Assembly: GCF_014648855.1 (NCBI RefSeq) | Contig: NZ_BMRX01000005.1 | Coordinates: 62,001 to 126,000 of the forward strand | Direction: 5' to 3' | DNA from: Streptomyces parvulus | GTDB lineage: Bacteria > Actinomycetota > Actinomycetes > Streptomycetales > Streptomycetaceae | Length of the DNA: 64,000 nt | Part shown: positions 18,076 to 28,877 of the stretch, piece after piece | How positions within the stretch are numbered: the first letter of the stretch is position 1 | Layout: the number at the start of each line of letters is the position of its first letter | The notes under the pieces: model-generated | The model's input: the letters and a program-made list of their open reading frames with translations, nothing else | What the model was told of the DNA's origin: nothing | The model's database searches: none | Translations under genes and position numbers: made by a program

Positions 18076-21000
18076 GTGCCGGGGGGCCGGGTGGCGGGGT
18101 ACGGGGGGTTCACGGGTTTCGTGCTGCTGCGCGCACGGGCCCACCGCCTGCTGCTCGCCGCCGCCCTCCTCACCGTGCTGCTCACGACGGCGGTCCTGGC
18201 GACCCTGACCGCCTACTCCGGCGCGGTCGGCGACGCGGCCCTGCGCCACGCCCTGGCCGACCCCCGCAACGCCGCGGACACCGCGCTGGTCGTCAAGGCG
18301 GACGTTGCCGAGGAAGGGCGCGAGGAGGCCGACCGCACCGTGCGCGAGGGCGCCCGGGACACCTTCGGCGGGCTTCCGGTCACCGTGCGCACGTTGCCGC
18401 GGTCGGGCGCGTACAGCCTGCCCGGCACGGTGCGGCCGCGCGGTGAGCGCTCGGACGACCCGGACCTCACGTACTTCGCGGCGCCGGACCCGGCGCAGGT
18501 GCGCGTCACCGAGGGGCGGCTGCCGCGCGAGGGCACCGCGTTGAAGGGCGGGGCCGTCGAGGTGGCGTTGCCGGCGGCCGCGGCCGAGCGGCTGGACGTG
18601 CGGCCCGGCACCCGGCTCACCCTCGCCGACCGCTTCGACGGCCCGGACGTCACCGTGGAGGTGACCGGCCTGTACCGGCCCGCCGACGCCGGAGACCCCT
18701 ACTGGCGGCTGGACGACCTCGCCGGGCGCGGTGTGAAGAAGGGCGGCTTCACGACATACGGTCCGCTGCTCGCCGGGCCGGGCGTGCTGGGCGGCGGCCG
18801 GGTGAGCGCGGGGCCCTCCGGCTGGCTGGCGACGGCCGACTTCTCCTCGGTGACGGCCGGGCGGACGGACGGGCTGCGCGAGGCGGCCCGGGCCGGCATG
18901 GCGTGGCTGCGCGAGCGGCCGGCCCTCAGCGGCAGCACCGCGGCGACCACCTCCCTTCCCGAGACCCTCGACCGGCTCGACCGCTCCCTGCTGGTCTCCC
19001 GCTCGACGCTGCTAGTCGTCGCGCTCCAGCTGACGCTGCTCGCCGGGTGCGCGCTGCTGCTGGTGGCGCGGCTGCTGAGCGCCGAGCGCGCCGCCGAACG
19101 CCGGCTGCTGCGGGCGCGCGGCGCCTCCCGGGCGCGGCTCGGGGCGCTGGCCGCGCTGGAGGCGCTGCTGCCGGCCGTCCCGGCGCTGCTGCTGGCGCCG
19201 CTGCTCGCCGGGCCGCTGACCCGGCTGCTGGCGGGCCGAGGGGCGCTGGACCGGATCGGGCTGCGGATCGAGGTGCCCGTCTGGGGCGGCCCCGGGGTGT
19301 GGCTCGCGTCGGGCGCGGCGGCGCTCGGGTGTGCGCTGGTGGTGACGCTGCCCGCCCTGACCTCGTCCCTGACCGCCGGGGGCCGCGCCCGCGCGCTGCC
19401 CGCTCCGCTGCGCGCCGGCACCGACGTGGGGCTGCTGGTGGTGGCGGGCGTCGCGTACTGGCAGCTCTCCGGGCAGACCTCGGGCGCGGTGAGCGGCGAC
19501 GGCGCCGGCGGCCTCGGCGTCGACCCGCTGCTGGTGGCGGCGCCCGCGCTGGCGCTGCTGGCCGGGACGGTGCTGACGCTGCGGCTGCTGCCGCCGGTGG
19601 CGCGGCTCGCCGAACGGCGGGCGGCCGGCGGCCGGGGACTGACCTCGGCGCTGGCGGGCTGGCAGCTCGGCCGCCGGCCCATGCGGGGCGCGGGCCCGGT
19701 GCTGCTGCTGGTCCTCGCGGTGGCGCTCGGCATGCTCGCGATCGGGCAGGGCGCCTCCTGGGAGCGCTCGCAGGGCGATCAGGCGGACTTCCGCGCGGGG
19801 GCGGCGGTGCGGGTGCAGGCCACCGGCACGGTGGGCCCCGGCCGCACCGACACCTACGGCCGGGTCGAGGGCGTACGGGAGGTGGCCCCCGCGGCCCGCG
19901 CCACGCTCCCCCTGTCGGCCGACCGCACGGCGACGGTCCTGGCGCTGGACGTGGAGCGCGCCGCGGACACGATGCTGCTGCGGTCCGACCTCGCCGAGGT
20001 GCCCGCCGGGAAGCTGCTGTCGGCGCCCGGTGCCGTCCCGGCGGGCGCACGGGTGCCCGCCGGGACGGTGCGGCTCGGGGTGAGCGCCGCCCTGGGCGGC
20101 GCGGGCGGCGCCGGGAAGGGCGGTACGGAACCGGCGGAGGTGACCGTCACCGTGCGGGACCGCTACGGCATCCCCTTCCGGCTGCCGGCCGGTGAGCTGC
20201 CCGCCGACGGCCGCCGCCACACGCTGGGCGTCGACGTCGCCCCGGGCGGCCCGCTCACCGTGACCGGCCTGGAACTGGTCACGGCCCAGCCGGTCGGCCG
20301 CGCGCAACGCCACCGCCTGACCCTGACGGAGCTGACCGCCACGACCCCCGACGGGACCGTGCGGCGGCCGGCGCTGCCCCGCTCCTGGACCGCCTCGGCG
20401 CGCGGCTCCGCCGTGGCCGGCCCGCCGGACGAGGACACCGCTCCGACCGAGCCCCGGCTCGCCCCGTCCGGACCGCCCTCGGTGGAGTACGGCACCGGGT
20501 ACGTCCCGGCCGACCTGTACGGCGCGAGGTCGACGGTGACGCTGCGCCTGGACGTCGTGCAGCCCGCGCCGCCCCAGCTCACGGCCGTCGCGACCGACCG
20601 GTACCTGGACTCCGCGGGCGCCCGCGTCGGACAGCGTGTCGACGTCCAGGTGGACGGGCACAGCCTGCCGGTGCGGATCGTGCGCTCGGTCCGGGCGCTG
20701 CCCACCGCCGGCGCCCCCGAGGCGGCGCCCGAGGCGGACGGCGCCGCCGGGTCCGGGGCGGCGGCGCGGGACGGCGGCGCCCTGCTGCTGGACCTGCCGT
20801 CCGTGAACCGGGTACTCCAGGCGGAGGACGGCGGGGCCCTCGCGCCCACCGAGTGGTGGCTGCGGCCGGACCCGGGTGCCACGCGGGCGGTCGCCGCGGC
20901 GCTGCGGGCCTTCCCGGACCTCGAACCCGCGCAGGTCGTCGTGCGCGACGAGGTGGCCGAGGAGCTGCGCGACGACCCGTTCGGCGCCGGGCCGGAGGCG

Positions 21001-21417
21001 GCCTTCACCGCGGCGGCCGGCGTGGCGGCGGCGCTCGCCGCCGTCGGGTTCGCGGTGAGCGCGACGGGGTCGCTGCGGGAACGCGGCGCCGAGTTCGCGA
21101 TCCTGCGCGCCCTGGGCGCCCCGCGCCGCCGGCTGGCCCGCGCGGTCGCCGTCGAGCAGGGCGTGCTGCTGCTCCTGGCCCTGCTGGTGGGTACGGCCCT
21201 CGGCGCGGTACTGACCCGGGCGGTGATCCCCCTGATCGTGCTCACCCCGCAGGCCGCCCACCCGGTGCCGGACGTCCTGGTGGCCCTGCCCGCGGGCCGG
21301 GTCGCGCTCCTGCTGGCCGGCGTCGCCGTCACCCCGCTCCTGGTCACGGCGGCCCTCGCGCTGCGCCGCGCCGATCCCGCGCCGGCACTGCGCGAACAGG
21401 GGGGCGAGGCGCGATGA
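18076..21417 (+). CDS. Large FtsX-type ABC transporter permease
   Basis: This is an 1113-residue membrane protein of the FtsX/MacB permease superfamily. One helix lies near residues 15-38, then a long extracytoplasmic domain, a block of helices at about 310-470, another at 530-560, a second large extracytoplasmic domain at about 580-960, and a last FtsX block at about 975-1100 (SLRERGAEFAILRALGA is the usual coupling segment). GTG at 18076 follows GAGG at 18061. With the next permease and the ATPase at 24363 it forms an exporter or a mechanically coupled cell-envelope machine. Cargo unknown. The stop overlaps a 33-codon reading frame (ATGA) that leads to the next permease. Confidence 0.82.
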   Translation: MPGGRVAGYGGFTGFVLLRARAHRLLLAAALLTVLLTTAVLATLTAYSGAVGDAALRHALADPRNAADTALVVKADVAEEGREEADRTVREGARDTFGGLPVTVRTLPRSGAYSLPGTVRPRGERSDDPDLTYFAAPDPAQVRVTEGRLPREGTALKGGAVEVALPAAAAERLDVRPGTRLTLADRFDGPDVTVEVTGLYRPADAGDPYWRLDDLAGRGVKKGGFTTYGPLLAGPGVLGGGRVSAGPSGWLATADFSSVTAGRTDGLREAARAGMAWLRERPALSGSTAATTSLPETLDRLDRSLLVSRSTLLVVALQLTLLAGCALLLVARLLSAERAAERRLLRARGASRARLGALAALEALLPAVPALLLAPLLAGPLTRLLAGRGALDRIGLRIEVPVWGGPGVWLASGAAALGCALVVTLPALTSSLTAGGRARALPAPLRAGTDVGLLVVAGVAYWQLSGQTSGAVSGDGAGGLGVDPLLVAAPALALLAGTVLTLRLLPPVARLAERRAAGGRGLTSALAGWQLGRRPMRGAGPVLLLVLAVALGMLAIGQGASWERSQGDQADFRAGAAVRVQATGTVGPGRTDTYGRVEGVREVAPAARATLPLSADRTATVLALDVERAADTMLLRSDLAEVPAGKLLSAPGAVPAGARVPAGTVRLGVSAALGGAGGAGKGGTEPAEVTVTVRDRYGIPFRLPAGELPADGRRHTLGVDVAPGGPLTVTGLELVTAQPVGRAQRHRLTLTELTATTPDGTVRRPALPRSWTASARGSAVAGPPDEDTAPTEPRLAPSGPPSVEYGTGYVPADLYGARSTVTLRLDVVQPAPPQLTAVATDRYLDSAGARVGQRVDVQVDGHSLPVRIVRSVRALPTAGAPEAAPEADGAAGSGAAARDGGALLLDLPSVNRVLQAEDGGALAPTEWWLRPDPGATRAVAAALRAFPDLEPAQVVVRDEVAEELRDDPFGAGPEAAFTAAAGVAAALAAVGFAVSATGSLRERGAEFAILRALGAPRRRLARAVAVEQGVLLLLALLVGTALGAVLTRAVIPLIVLTPQAAHPVPDVLVALPAGRVALLLAGVAVTPLLVTAALALRRADPAPALREQGGEAR

Positions 21418-21515
21418 CCCACGGTTGCCCGGCGGGGACCCCCGCCCGCGCGAGCGCCCCGCCGGGAGCACCCGCGGGCGTCGGCGGAACGGGAACGGAA
21501 GGTGAGGCGCGGTGA
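21414..21515 (+). CDS. Possible 33-residue coupling ORF between two FtsX permeases
   Basis: An ATG inside the stop of the first permease (ATGA at 21414) opens a 33-codon frame. That frame ends with a TGA inside the start of the second permease (GTGA at 21512). The product (MTHGCPAGTPARASAPPGAP...) is low-complexity and has no recognisable function. The double overlap would let ribosomes pass from one large gene to the next by termination-reinitiation. It may be real only as a translated spacer. Confidence 0.35.
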   Translation: MTHGCPAGTPARASAPPGAPAGVGGTGTEGEAR

Positions 21516-24259
21516 GACCGGTGAGCGCTCTCCGGGTCCGCACCCGGCTCCGGGCGGCGCCCGGTGCGGCCTGGGCCCTCGCGGTGCTGGTCGCGCTGAC
21601 CGCGTGTCTGGCCGCCGCCTTCCCGAGGGCCCTGGACCGGTACGCGGACGCCGGCCTGGACCGGGCGCTGGCGCTGGCGCGTCCCGACCGGACGAGTGTG
21701 CTGGTGACCGCCCCGCAGCCCGACTTCGGCCTCTCACCGGGGGAACGGGAGGAGGCGCTGCGTCCGGACCCGCTCGCCGTGCGGTACGCCGGGGCCGTCG
21801 CGGCCGCGGACCGCCGGGCGCCGCTCGCCGTCGACCGCGAGCAGTCGACGTACGGGGTGCGCACCACCGAGGGCGTGACGGTGCCGGAGCCCTGGCTGCC
21901 GATGCCGAGCGGCATACCGCCGCAGTTCCACTTCGCCGCGCAGCACGGTCTCGGCGACCACGCCCGGGTCGGCTCCGGGCGCCTGCCGCGGGTCGCCGGC
22001 GCCCCGGTGACGGCGAGGACGGGCGCGCTGGAGGCGGCGGTGACCACCGAAACCGCCGGCCGCCTGCGCATCGAGGTGGGCTCGGTGCTGCACGTGCCCC
22101 GCGTCGGAGGCAGCCCGCTCACCATCCGGATCACGGGCGTCCTCATCCCGCGGGACCCCGACGGCGCCTACTGGTCCACCCAGCCCGTGCTGCGCGAGCC
22201 GTCGCTGACGCGGGTGCCGGGGCCGCCGGGCGCGGACCGCGAGCAGTACTGGCTGGGCGCGCTGCTGCTGGCCCCGGACGCCGGCCCCGCGCTCCTCGGC
22301 ACGTCGGGGATGCCCGTCCGCTACTGGCAGCTGGCCCCCGACACCGGCGCGCTGCACGCCCACGACGTGGACCGGCTGGTCTCGGCGGTCGCCGCGCTGG
22401 AGTCCGGGCCGGGCCTGCGCGAGATGCGCGCGGAGGTCGATCCGCTCGCGGACGTCGGCACCGACCTGGACGAGACGGCCGTCGCCTTCGAGGGGCTGCG
22501 CTCGGGCATCGGCCCGCTGGTCGCGGTGGCCGCCACCGGCGCCGGCACGGTCGCGGGGGTCGTGCTGCTGATGGCGGGCGGCCTGGCCGCCGACCGCCGC
22601 CGCGCCGAACTCGCCCTGCTCCGCGCCCGCGGAGCGTCCCTGCTGGGCGTCGCCGGGCGGCTGCTCGCCGAGACCGCCGTGGTCGCGCTGCCGGCCGGCG
22701 CCCTCGGGCTCGCCGCCGCGCTGCTCGCCCTGCCCGGCGCCCGGCTCGGACCGGCCCTGGGGGCGGCCGCCGCGGTCACCGCCGTGGCCTGCGCGGCGCT
22801 GCCCCTGCGCGCGGCCGTCGCGCACCGCGCCGTGGGGGTCCACGGCGCCCGGCGCGACGTCGCCTCCGCCCGGCCGTCCCGGCGCCGTACGGTCGCCGAA
22901 CTCACCGCCCTCGTCCTCGCGCTCGGCGCGGTCGAGACCCTGCGCCGGCGCGGCGCGTCCGGCACCGGCGGCGACCTGGTGTCCGCGGCACCGGTACTGG
23001 TCGGAGTGATCGCCGCGCTGCTCCTCGTACGCCTGTACCCGCTGCCCCTGCGCCGCCTCGCCCGCCCGGCGGGACGGCTGCGCGGCGCGGTGGGGCACCT
23101 GGCGCTGGCCCGCGCGGGCCGCACCTCGGTCTCGGCGGTGCTGCCGCTGCTCGCCCTGCTGACCGCGCTGACCACGGCCGCGTTCGGCGGCTCGGTCCTC
23201 GCCGGGGTGACGGACGCCCGCGACCGGGCGGCGCTGCTCACGGTCGGCGCCGACGCCCGGATCGAGGAGACCGGGCCGCTCCCGGCCGCCCTGACCGACC
23301 GCGTGCGCCGCGTCCCGGGGGTGCGAGAGGTCGTCGAGGTGGGCCTGGCCTACCAGGCCAAGGGACCCGACGGCCGCCAGACCCTGCCGCTGGCGGGCGT
23401 GGACCCGGCCGCCTACGCGGGGCTCGCCGCACGGACCGGCCTGGGCGCGTTCGAAGCGGACGGGCTGCGGCGCGGCGGTTCCGGGCAGCCGCTGCCGGCG
23501 CTGGCCTCACCGGCCGTCGCCGAGCGCTTCGGCACCGGGCCGTTCCGCACCCGCCTGGAGGACGGCACCTCCGTCACGGTCCGGATCGCCCTGGTCCGCG
23601 ACACCACCCCCGCCGTCTCCGGCGACGACTTCCTCGTCGTGGACCGCTCCGGGCTCTCCGCCGAGGCGGCCCGCCCGTCCGTGCTGCTGCTCTCCGGCGA
23701 CCGTCTGGACGCGGGCGCGCTGCGCCGTGCGGCGGGCGACGACGCCGGTGCCGGGCCGGGCGCCGTGCTGCTCCGGTCCGAGGAGCGGCACCGGTACGTC
23801 GACTCGCCCCTGCAGTCGGGCGCCGAACGCGTCTACGCCGGTGCCGTCGCCGCGGGCACCGGATACGCCGTCCTCGCCCTGCTGCTGTCGCTGCTGCGCG
23901 CCGCCCCGGAACGCGCCGCCCTGCTCGCCCGGCTGCGCACCATGGGCCTCACCCGGTCCCAGGGCCGCCGTCTGCTGGTCCTGGAGTCCCTCCCGCAGGC
24001 GGTGCTGGCGGCCGCGGGCGGCGTCCTGACCGGCTGGGCGGCGATCCGCCTGCTCGCGCCCGGCCTCGACCTGACCACGATCGCCCTGGCGGGCGCGGCG
24101 TCCCCGGCGGGCCGCGCCGAACTGCGCACCGACCCCTGGTCACTGGCCCTGCCCGCGCTCGCGGTGCTGGTGGTGGCGGTGGGGGTGGCCGGCGTGCAGG
24201 CGTGGTGGTCGGGCCGCCGGGGGTCGGTGGCGGAACTGCGGGCGGGGGACGCGGGGTGA
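21512..24259 (+). CDS. Second large FtsX-type ABC transporter permease
   Basis: This is a 915-residue partner of the preceding permease with the same plan: N-terminal helix near residues 14-34, extracytoplasmic domain, helices at about 335-450 and 510-565, a second extracytoplasmic domain, and a final FtsX block after about 775. The segment RRRAELALLRARGAS near 365 is the conserved motif facing the ATPase. GTG at 21512 is preceded by GGAACGGAAGGTGAGG. The ATPase gene begins 103 bases downstream on the same strand. The transported molecule is unknown. Confidence 0.82.
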   Translation: MRPVSALRVRTRLRAAPGAAWALAVLVALTACLAAAFPRALDRYADAGLDRALALARPDRTSVLVTAPQPDFGLSPGEREEALRPDPLAVRYAGAVAAADRRAPLAVDREQSTYGVRTTEGVTVPEPWLPMPSGIPPQFHFAAQHGLGDHARVGSGRLPRVAGAPVTARTGALEAAVTTETAGRLRIEVGSVLHVPRVGGSPLTIRITGVLIPRDPDGAYWSTQPVLREPSLTRVPGPPGADREQYWLGALLLAPDAGPALLGTSGMPVRYWQLAPDTGALHAHDVDRLVSAVAALESGPGLREMRAEVDPLADVGTDLDETAVAFEGLRSGIGPLVAVAATGAGTVAGVVLLMAGGLAADRRRAELALLRARGASLLGVAGRLLAETAVVALPAGALGLAAALLALPGARLGPALGAAAAVTAVACAALPLRAAVAHRAVGVHGARRDVASARPSRRRTVAELTALVLALGAVETLRRRGASGTGGDLVSAAPVLVGVIAALLLVRLYPLPLRRLARPAGRLRGAVGHLALARAGRTSVSAVLPLLALLTALTTAAFGGSVLAGVTDARDRAALLTVGADARIEETGPLPAALTDRVRRVPGVREVVEVGLAYQAKGPDGRQTLPLAGVDPAAYAGLAARTGLGAFEADGLRRGGSGQPLPALASPAVAERFGTGPFRTRLEDGTSVTVRIALVRDTTPAVSGDDFLVVDRSGLSAEAARPSVLLLSGDRLDAGALRRAAGDDAGAGPGAVLLRSEERHRYVDSPLQSGAERVYAGAVAAGTGYAVLALLLSLLRAAPERAALLARLRTMGLTRSQGRRLLVLESLPQAVLAAAGGVLTGWAAIRLLAPGLDLTTIALAGAASPAGRAELRTDPWSLALPALAVLVVAVGVAGVQAWWSGRRGSVAELRAGDAG

Positions 24260-24362
24260 GGGCGGTCGGCACGGCGCACACCGCCGAGACGCCGATCGCC
24301 GCCCGCGCGATCCTCCGCATCGGCGGCGCCCATGGACGACCCGTATCCGCGCTGGAGGCACG

Positions 24363-25325
24363 ATGACGACGAACCCGACCCTCGCCGACCTGGCCGACCG
24401 CGCCACCGCCTCCCGCGACCGGCCCGCCTACGGCCACGACGCCCTGATCACCTGCGACCGCCTGGTCCGGATCTTCAGCGCGGACGGGGTGGAGGTCCAG
24501 GCGCTCCAGGGCCTCGACCTGCTGGTCCGCGAGGGCGAGTTGATGGCCCTGGTCGGCGCCTCCGGCAGCGGCAAGTCCACGCTGATGAACATCCTGGCCG
24601 GCCTGGACACCCCCACCGCCGGGGCGGCCCGGGTGGCGGGCCGCGACCTGCTCACGATGACCGCGAAGGACCGCCTGGCCTACCGCCGCGAGGTCGTCGG
24701 CTTCGTCTGGCAGCAGACCTCCCGCAACCTCCTGCCGTACCTGACGGCGGCCCAGAACGTCGCGCTGCCCCTCCAGCTGACGGGCGCCCGGAGCCGGCCC
24801 GGACGGCGGGCGCGTGGCGAACGGGTCCTGGAACTGCTGGAGTTGCTGGACGTCGCCGACTGCCACGACCGGCGTCCGCGGGAGATGTCGGGAGGGCAGC
24901 AGCAGCGCGTGGCCATCGCCGTGGCGCTCGCGGGCGCGCCCGCGGTGCTGCTGGCCGACGAGCCCACGGGCGAGCTGGACTCCCACACGGCGGAACAGAT
25001 CTTCGCCGCGTTCCGCACCGCGAACGAGCGGCTGGGTACCACCATCGTGATCGTCACCCACGACCAGGCGGTGGCGGGCGAGGTCCGCCGCACGGTCGCC
25101 ATCCGCGACGGCCGCACCTCCACGGAGGTCCTGCGCCGCAGCGAGGTGGACGCGGCGACCGGCCGCGAGACGGTGGTGGCCCGCGAGTACGCCATGCTCG
25201 ACCGCGCCGGACGGCTCCAGCTGCCCGCCGACTACACCGCGGCCCTCGGCATGCGCGACCGCGTCGCCCTGGAACTGGAGACCGACCACATCGCCGTACG
25301 CCCGGACGACAACGGCCACGACTGA
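24363..25325 (+). CDS. ABC transporter ATP-binding protein for the FtsX-type permeases
   Basis: This is a 320-residue cytoplasmic ATPase of the LolD/MacB class. Walker A GASGSGKST is at residues 65-73, the signature MSGGQQQRVA near 178, and Walker B LLADEPTGELD near 198, followed by the switch histidine in IVTHD. The C-terminal 80 residues extend beyond the core domain. It powers the two preceding permeases. ATG at 24363 follows GGAGGCACG. It is convergent with the gene at 25353. Confidence 0.86.
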   Translation: MTTNPTLADLADRATASRDRPAYGHDALITCDRLVRIFSADGVEVQALQGLDLLVREGELMALVGASGSGKSTLMNILAGLDTPTAGAARVAGRDLLTMTAKDRLAYRREVVGFVWQQTSRNLLPYLTAAQNVALPLQLTGARSRPGRRARGERVLELLELLDVADCHDRRPREMSGGQQQRVAIAVALAGAPAVLLADEPTGELDSHTAEQIFAAFRTANERLGTTIVIVTHDQAVAGEVRRTVAIRDGRTSTEVLRRSEVDAATGRETVVAREYAMLDRAGRLQLPADYTAALGMRDRVALELETDHIAVRPDDNGHD

Positions 25326-25356
25326 GCCGCCCCGGAAGACGGCGGAGATGGCTCAG
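25322..25356. terminator. Stem-loop joining two convergent stop codons
   Basis: CTGAGCC pairs with GGCTCAG across the whole gap, with a nested CCGCC/GGCGG stem. Both stop codons (TGA of the ATPase and the complementary TGA of the opposite gene) lie inside the outer stem. This is likely a compact bidirectional terminator. Confidence 0.45.
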
Positions 25357-26036
25357 CGCACGCTGAGGCCGAGGGCGCCGGTGCCCGCCCGGCGCAGCGC
25401 GACGGACCCGTAGGGCGTACGGAGCCGGAGCCAGGGGCCCGAGGAGAACAGGACCGGCGCGTCCTGCGCGGACCGCGCCCCGGGCCGCAGGAACCCGAGG
25501 GACTGTGCCGCGTGCACGGCCCGTACCGGGAGCCCGGTGTCACCGACCGTCCGGGACCATATCTCCCGCCCGATGCGGTCCAGTTCGGCCCGGGTGCGCT
25601 GCTCCGCCGCCAACTCCCCCGTGCGGGAACGGAACTCGGCGACCGCGGCGGCGACCAGCGCGCGCAGGGCGTCCGGGGCGGGCAGTCCGGGCTGGGGCCG
25701 CCAGCCGCCGCGCGGGGGCAGCACCCCGGCCCACGGCGGCCCGGTCACCGCGCCGGGCACTCCGGCGGTGGCGGGCTGCTCGTCGACCGCCTCCAGCAGC
25801 TCACCGGCGGAGACGGTCACGTCCAGCGTGACGTCGAGCCCGTTCTCGTACGGCTTGGCGAGCCGCACCGCGCGTACGGCCAGCACCTCGAAGGAGGGAG
25901 GGCGGCCGAAGACCGCGAGGGCCGTGCCGGCCGCCTGGAGCCGGACGGCGGCCGAACGGTCGTAGTGGAGCAGCCGGGAGAGGAAGGCCGCGAGATCCGC
26001 GGCCTCCCCCTCGTCTGCCAGGTGGAGCACCGTCAT
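25353..26036 (-). CDS. Conserved actinobacterial protein of unknown function
   Basis: This is a 227-residue soluble protein without a domain I recognise. The first 80 residues look like an alpha/beta domain (TVLHLADEGEAADLAAFLSRLL). A proline/glycine-rich stretch at about 95-120 separates it from a helical C-terminal half (RALVAAAVAEFRSRTGELA). Its ATG overlaps the thioesterase stop by four bases, so the two are translationally coupled and both probably belong to an operon headed by ettA. Function unknown. Confidence 0.7.
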   Translation of the reverse strand: MTVLHLADEGEAADLAAFLSRLLHYDRSAAVRLQAAGTALAVFGRPPSFEVLAVRAVRLAKPYENGLDVTLDVTVSAGELLEAVDEQPATAGVPGAVTGPPWAGVLPPRGGWRPQPGLPAPDALRALVAAAVAEFRSRTGELAAEQRTRAELDRIGREIWSRTVGDTGLPVRAVHAAQSLGFLRPGARSAQDAPVLFSSGPWLRLRTPYGSVALRRAGTGALGLSVR

Positions 26037-26443
26037 GCGGCGACGGCCTCCTCCTTTTCGTCCGTGTACTCGCGCAGGAACTCCCGTTCCTCCGCGGTGA
26101 TGCGGCGGGGCCGCTGGGTCTGGAAGTCGAACGGCACGATCACCGTCGAGGCGCGGACGTAGACCACGTCGCCGTCCTTGACCTCGTAGGTGATCGTGAA
26201 GGACGCCGCCCTTATCTCCGTGACCCAGAGCTCGATGTCGACCGGGTGGTGCCGGTGGACGAGCTGCCGCTTGTAGTCGATCTCGTGGCGCGCCACCACA
26301 GACCCCTGCTGGAAGTCCTTCTCCGGGCGGAACAGGAAGTCGATACGGGCCTCCTCCAGGTAGCGGAGGAAGACCACGTTGTTGACGTGGCCGTACGCGT
26401 CCATGTCCGCCCAGCGCAGTGGGCAGCGGTAGATGTGCCGCAA
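26033..26443 (-). CDS. 4-hydroxybenzoyl-CoA-type (hotdog) thioesterase
   Basis: This is a 136-residue hotdog-fold acyl-CoA thioesterase. The motif WADMDAYGHVNN (residues 11-22) contains the catalytic aspartate (Asp15 in this motif) and the His/Asn pair typical of the YbgC/FcbC group. The substrate is probably an acyl-CoA but cannot be read from sequence. It begins seven bases after the ettA stop and overlaps the next gene by four bases, so it is the middle gene of an ettA-led operon. Confidence 0.82.
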   Translation of the reverse strand: MRHIYRCPLRWADMDAYGHVNNVVFLRYLEEARIDFLFRPEKDFQQGSVVARHEIDYKRQLVHRHHPVDIELWVTEIRAASFTITYEVKDGDVVYVRASTVIVPFDFQTQRPRRITAEEREFLREYTDEKEEAVAA

Positions 26444-26449
26444 GATCGA

Positions 26450-28114
<1,665 letters not shown>

Positions 28115-28239
28115 GAGAAACCGTCCGGCAGCTTAATCAGGCAGTGGGCAGATACACCCCATCTTGCCGCACCGCCACCGCTGGGAGGAAACGCGTTCCG
28201 GGCGGGGGCGCTGACCTGGGGTTTCCCGGTGGGTGTCGG

Positions 28240-28728
28240 TCATCCGAAGTCGTCCGGCACGATGCGGAGTTTCTCCGCGATGCGGGCCAGGGCCTTCTGG
28301 TCGGCGGTGTTGAGGGCGTCGAGGACGGTGCGGCGTACGGAGCGGAGGTGGGTGGGGGCCGCCAGGTGGACGGCCTCGAAGCCGGCGTCGGTGAGTTCCG
28401 CGAGGGTGTAGCGGCCGTCGGCCGGGTCGGGGGTGCGGGCGATCCAGCCGCGCTGCTCGCAGCGTTTGACGACGTTGGACAGGCGCGAGAGCGAACCGCT
28501 GGCGAGGAAGGCCAGCTCGCCCATGCGCAGTGTGCGCCGCGGGGCCTCGGAGAGGTGGCTGAGCACGAGGTACTCGAACAGGGTGAGGCCGTGTTCCTGG
28601 CGCAGCGGTGACTCCAGTTTGCCGGGCAGCAGCAGGACGAGGGAGATCAACCCCGTCCACGCCGCCTTCTCCTGCTCGTCGAGCCACCGCGGCTCCTCGT
28701 CGCCCTTGTGCTCACCCGTGCCGCTCAT
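28240..28728 (-). CDS. MarR-family transcriptional regulator
   Basis: This is a 162-residue winged-helix repressor of the MarR family. The DNA-binding part is about residues 45-115 (LTLFEYLVLSHLSEAP for the first helix, then GSLSRLSNVVKRCEQRGW for the recognition helix, followed by the basic wing ADGRYTLAELTDAG). It is divergent from the RidA gene with 149 bases between. Two matching inverted repeats in that gap are its likely operators, so it probably represses the RidA gene and itself. MarR proteins commonly respond to small phenolic or oxidising ligands; none can be named here. Confidence 0.88.
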   Translation of the reverse strand: MSGTGEHKGDEEPRWLDEQEKAAWTGLISLVLLLPGKLESPLRQEHGLTLFEYLVLSHLSEAPRRTLRMGELAFLASGSLSRLSNVVKRCEQRGWIARTPDPADGRYTLAELTDAGFEAVHLAAPTHLRSVRRTVLDALNTADQKALARIAEKLRIVPDDFG

Positions 28729-28778
28729 GTGCCCTCCGCTGTCGTTCCGGGGCCTGCCGCCCCGCCGGCCGCATCCGC

Positions 28779-28835
28779 GATGACTTTGCGCTTGAAGTCA
28801 TCGCGCGCTACGCTCACTTTACGCGTGAAGTCATC
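28779..28835. promoter_or_regulatory. Two MarR-type operators over a divergent promoter
   Basis: Site 1 (28779-28802) is a perfect inverted repeat GATGACTT-N8-AAGTCATC. Site 2 (28812-28835) is GCTCACTT-N8-AAGTCATC with the same spacer. Their centres are 33 bp apart, about three helical turns, so dimers would sit on one face. A candidate promoter for the RidA gene (TTGCGC at 28786, 17 bases, TACGCT at 28809) is covered by both sites. The regulator is presumably the adjacent MarR protein. Confidence 0.72.
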
Positions 28836-28877
28836 CGACTGAAAACACGCCCTGCGGTCAGGAAGAGGGAGCACATC

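Noticed and set aside
21414..21515. A functional peptide between the two FtsX permeases
   Set aside because: The residues are low-complexity and show no signal or motif. It is kept only as a possible translational bridge, not as a peptide gene with its own role.
19012..22146. A 1044-codon minus-strand frame within the FtsX permease genes
   Set aside because: It is Arg/Gln/Gly-rich with no domain or ribosome site, while the plus strand has clear membrane helices and FtsX motifs.
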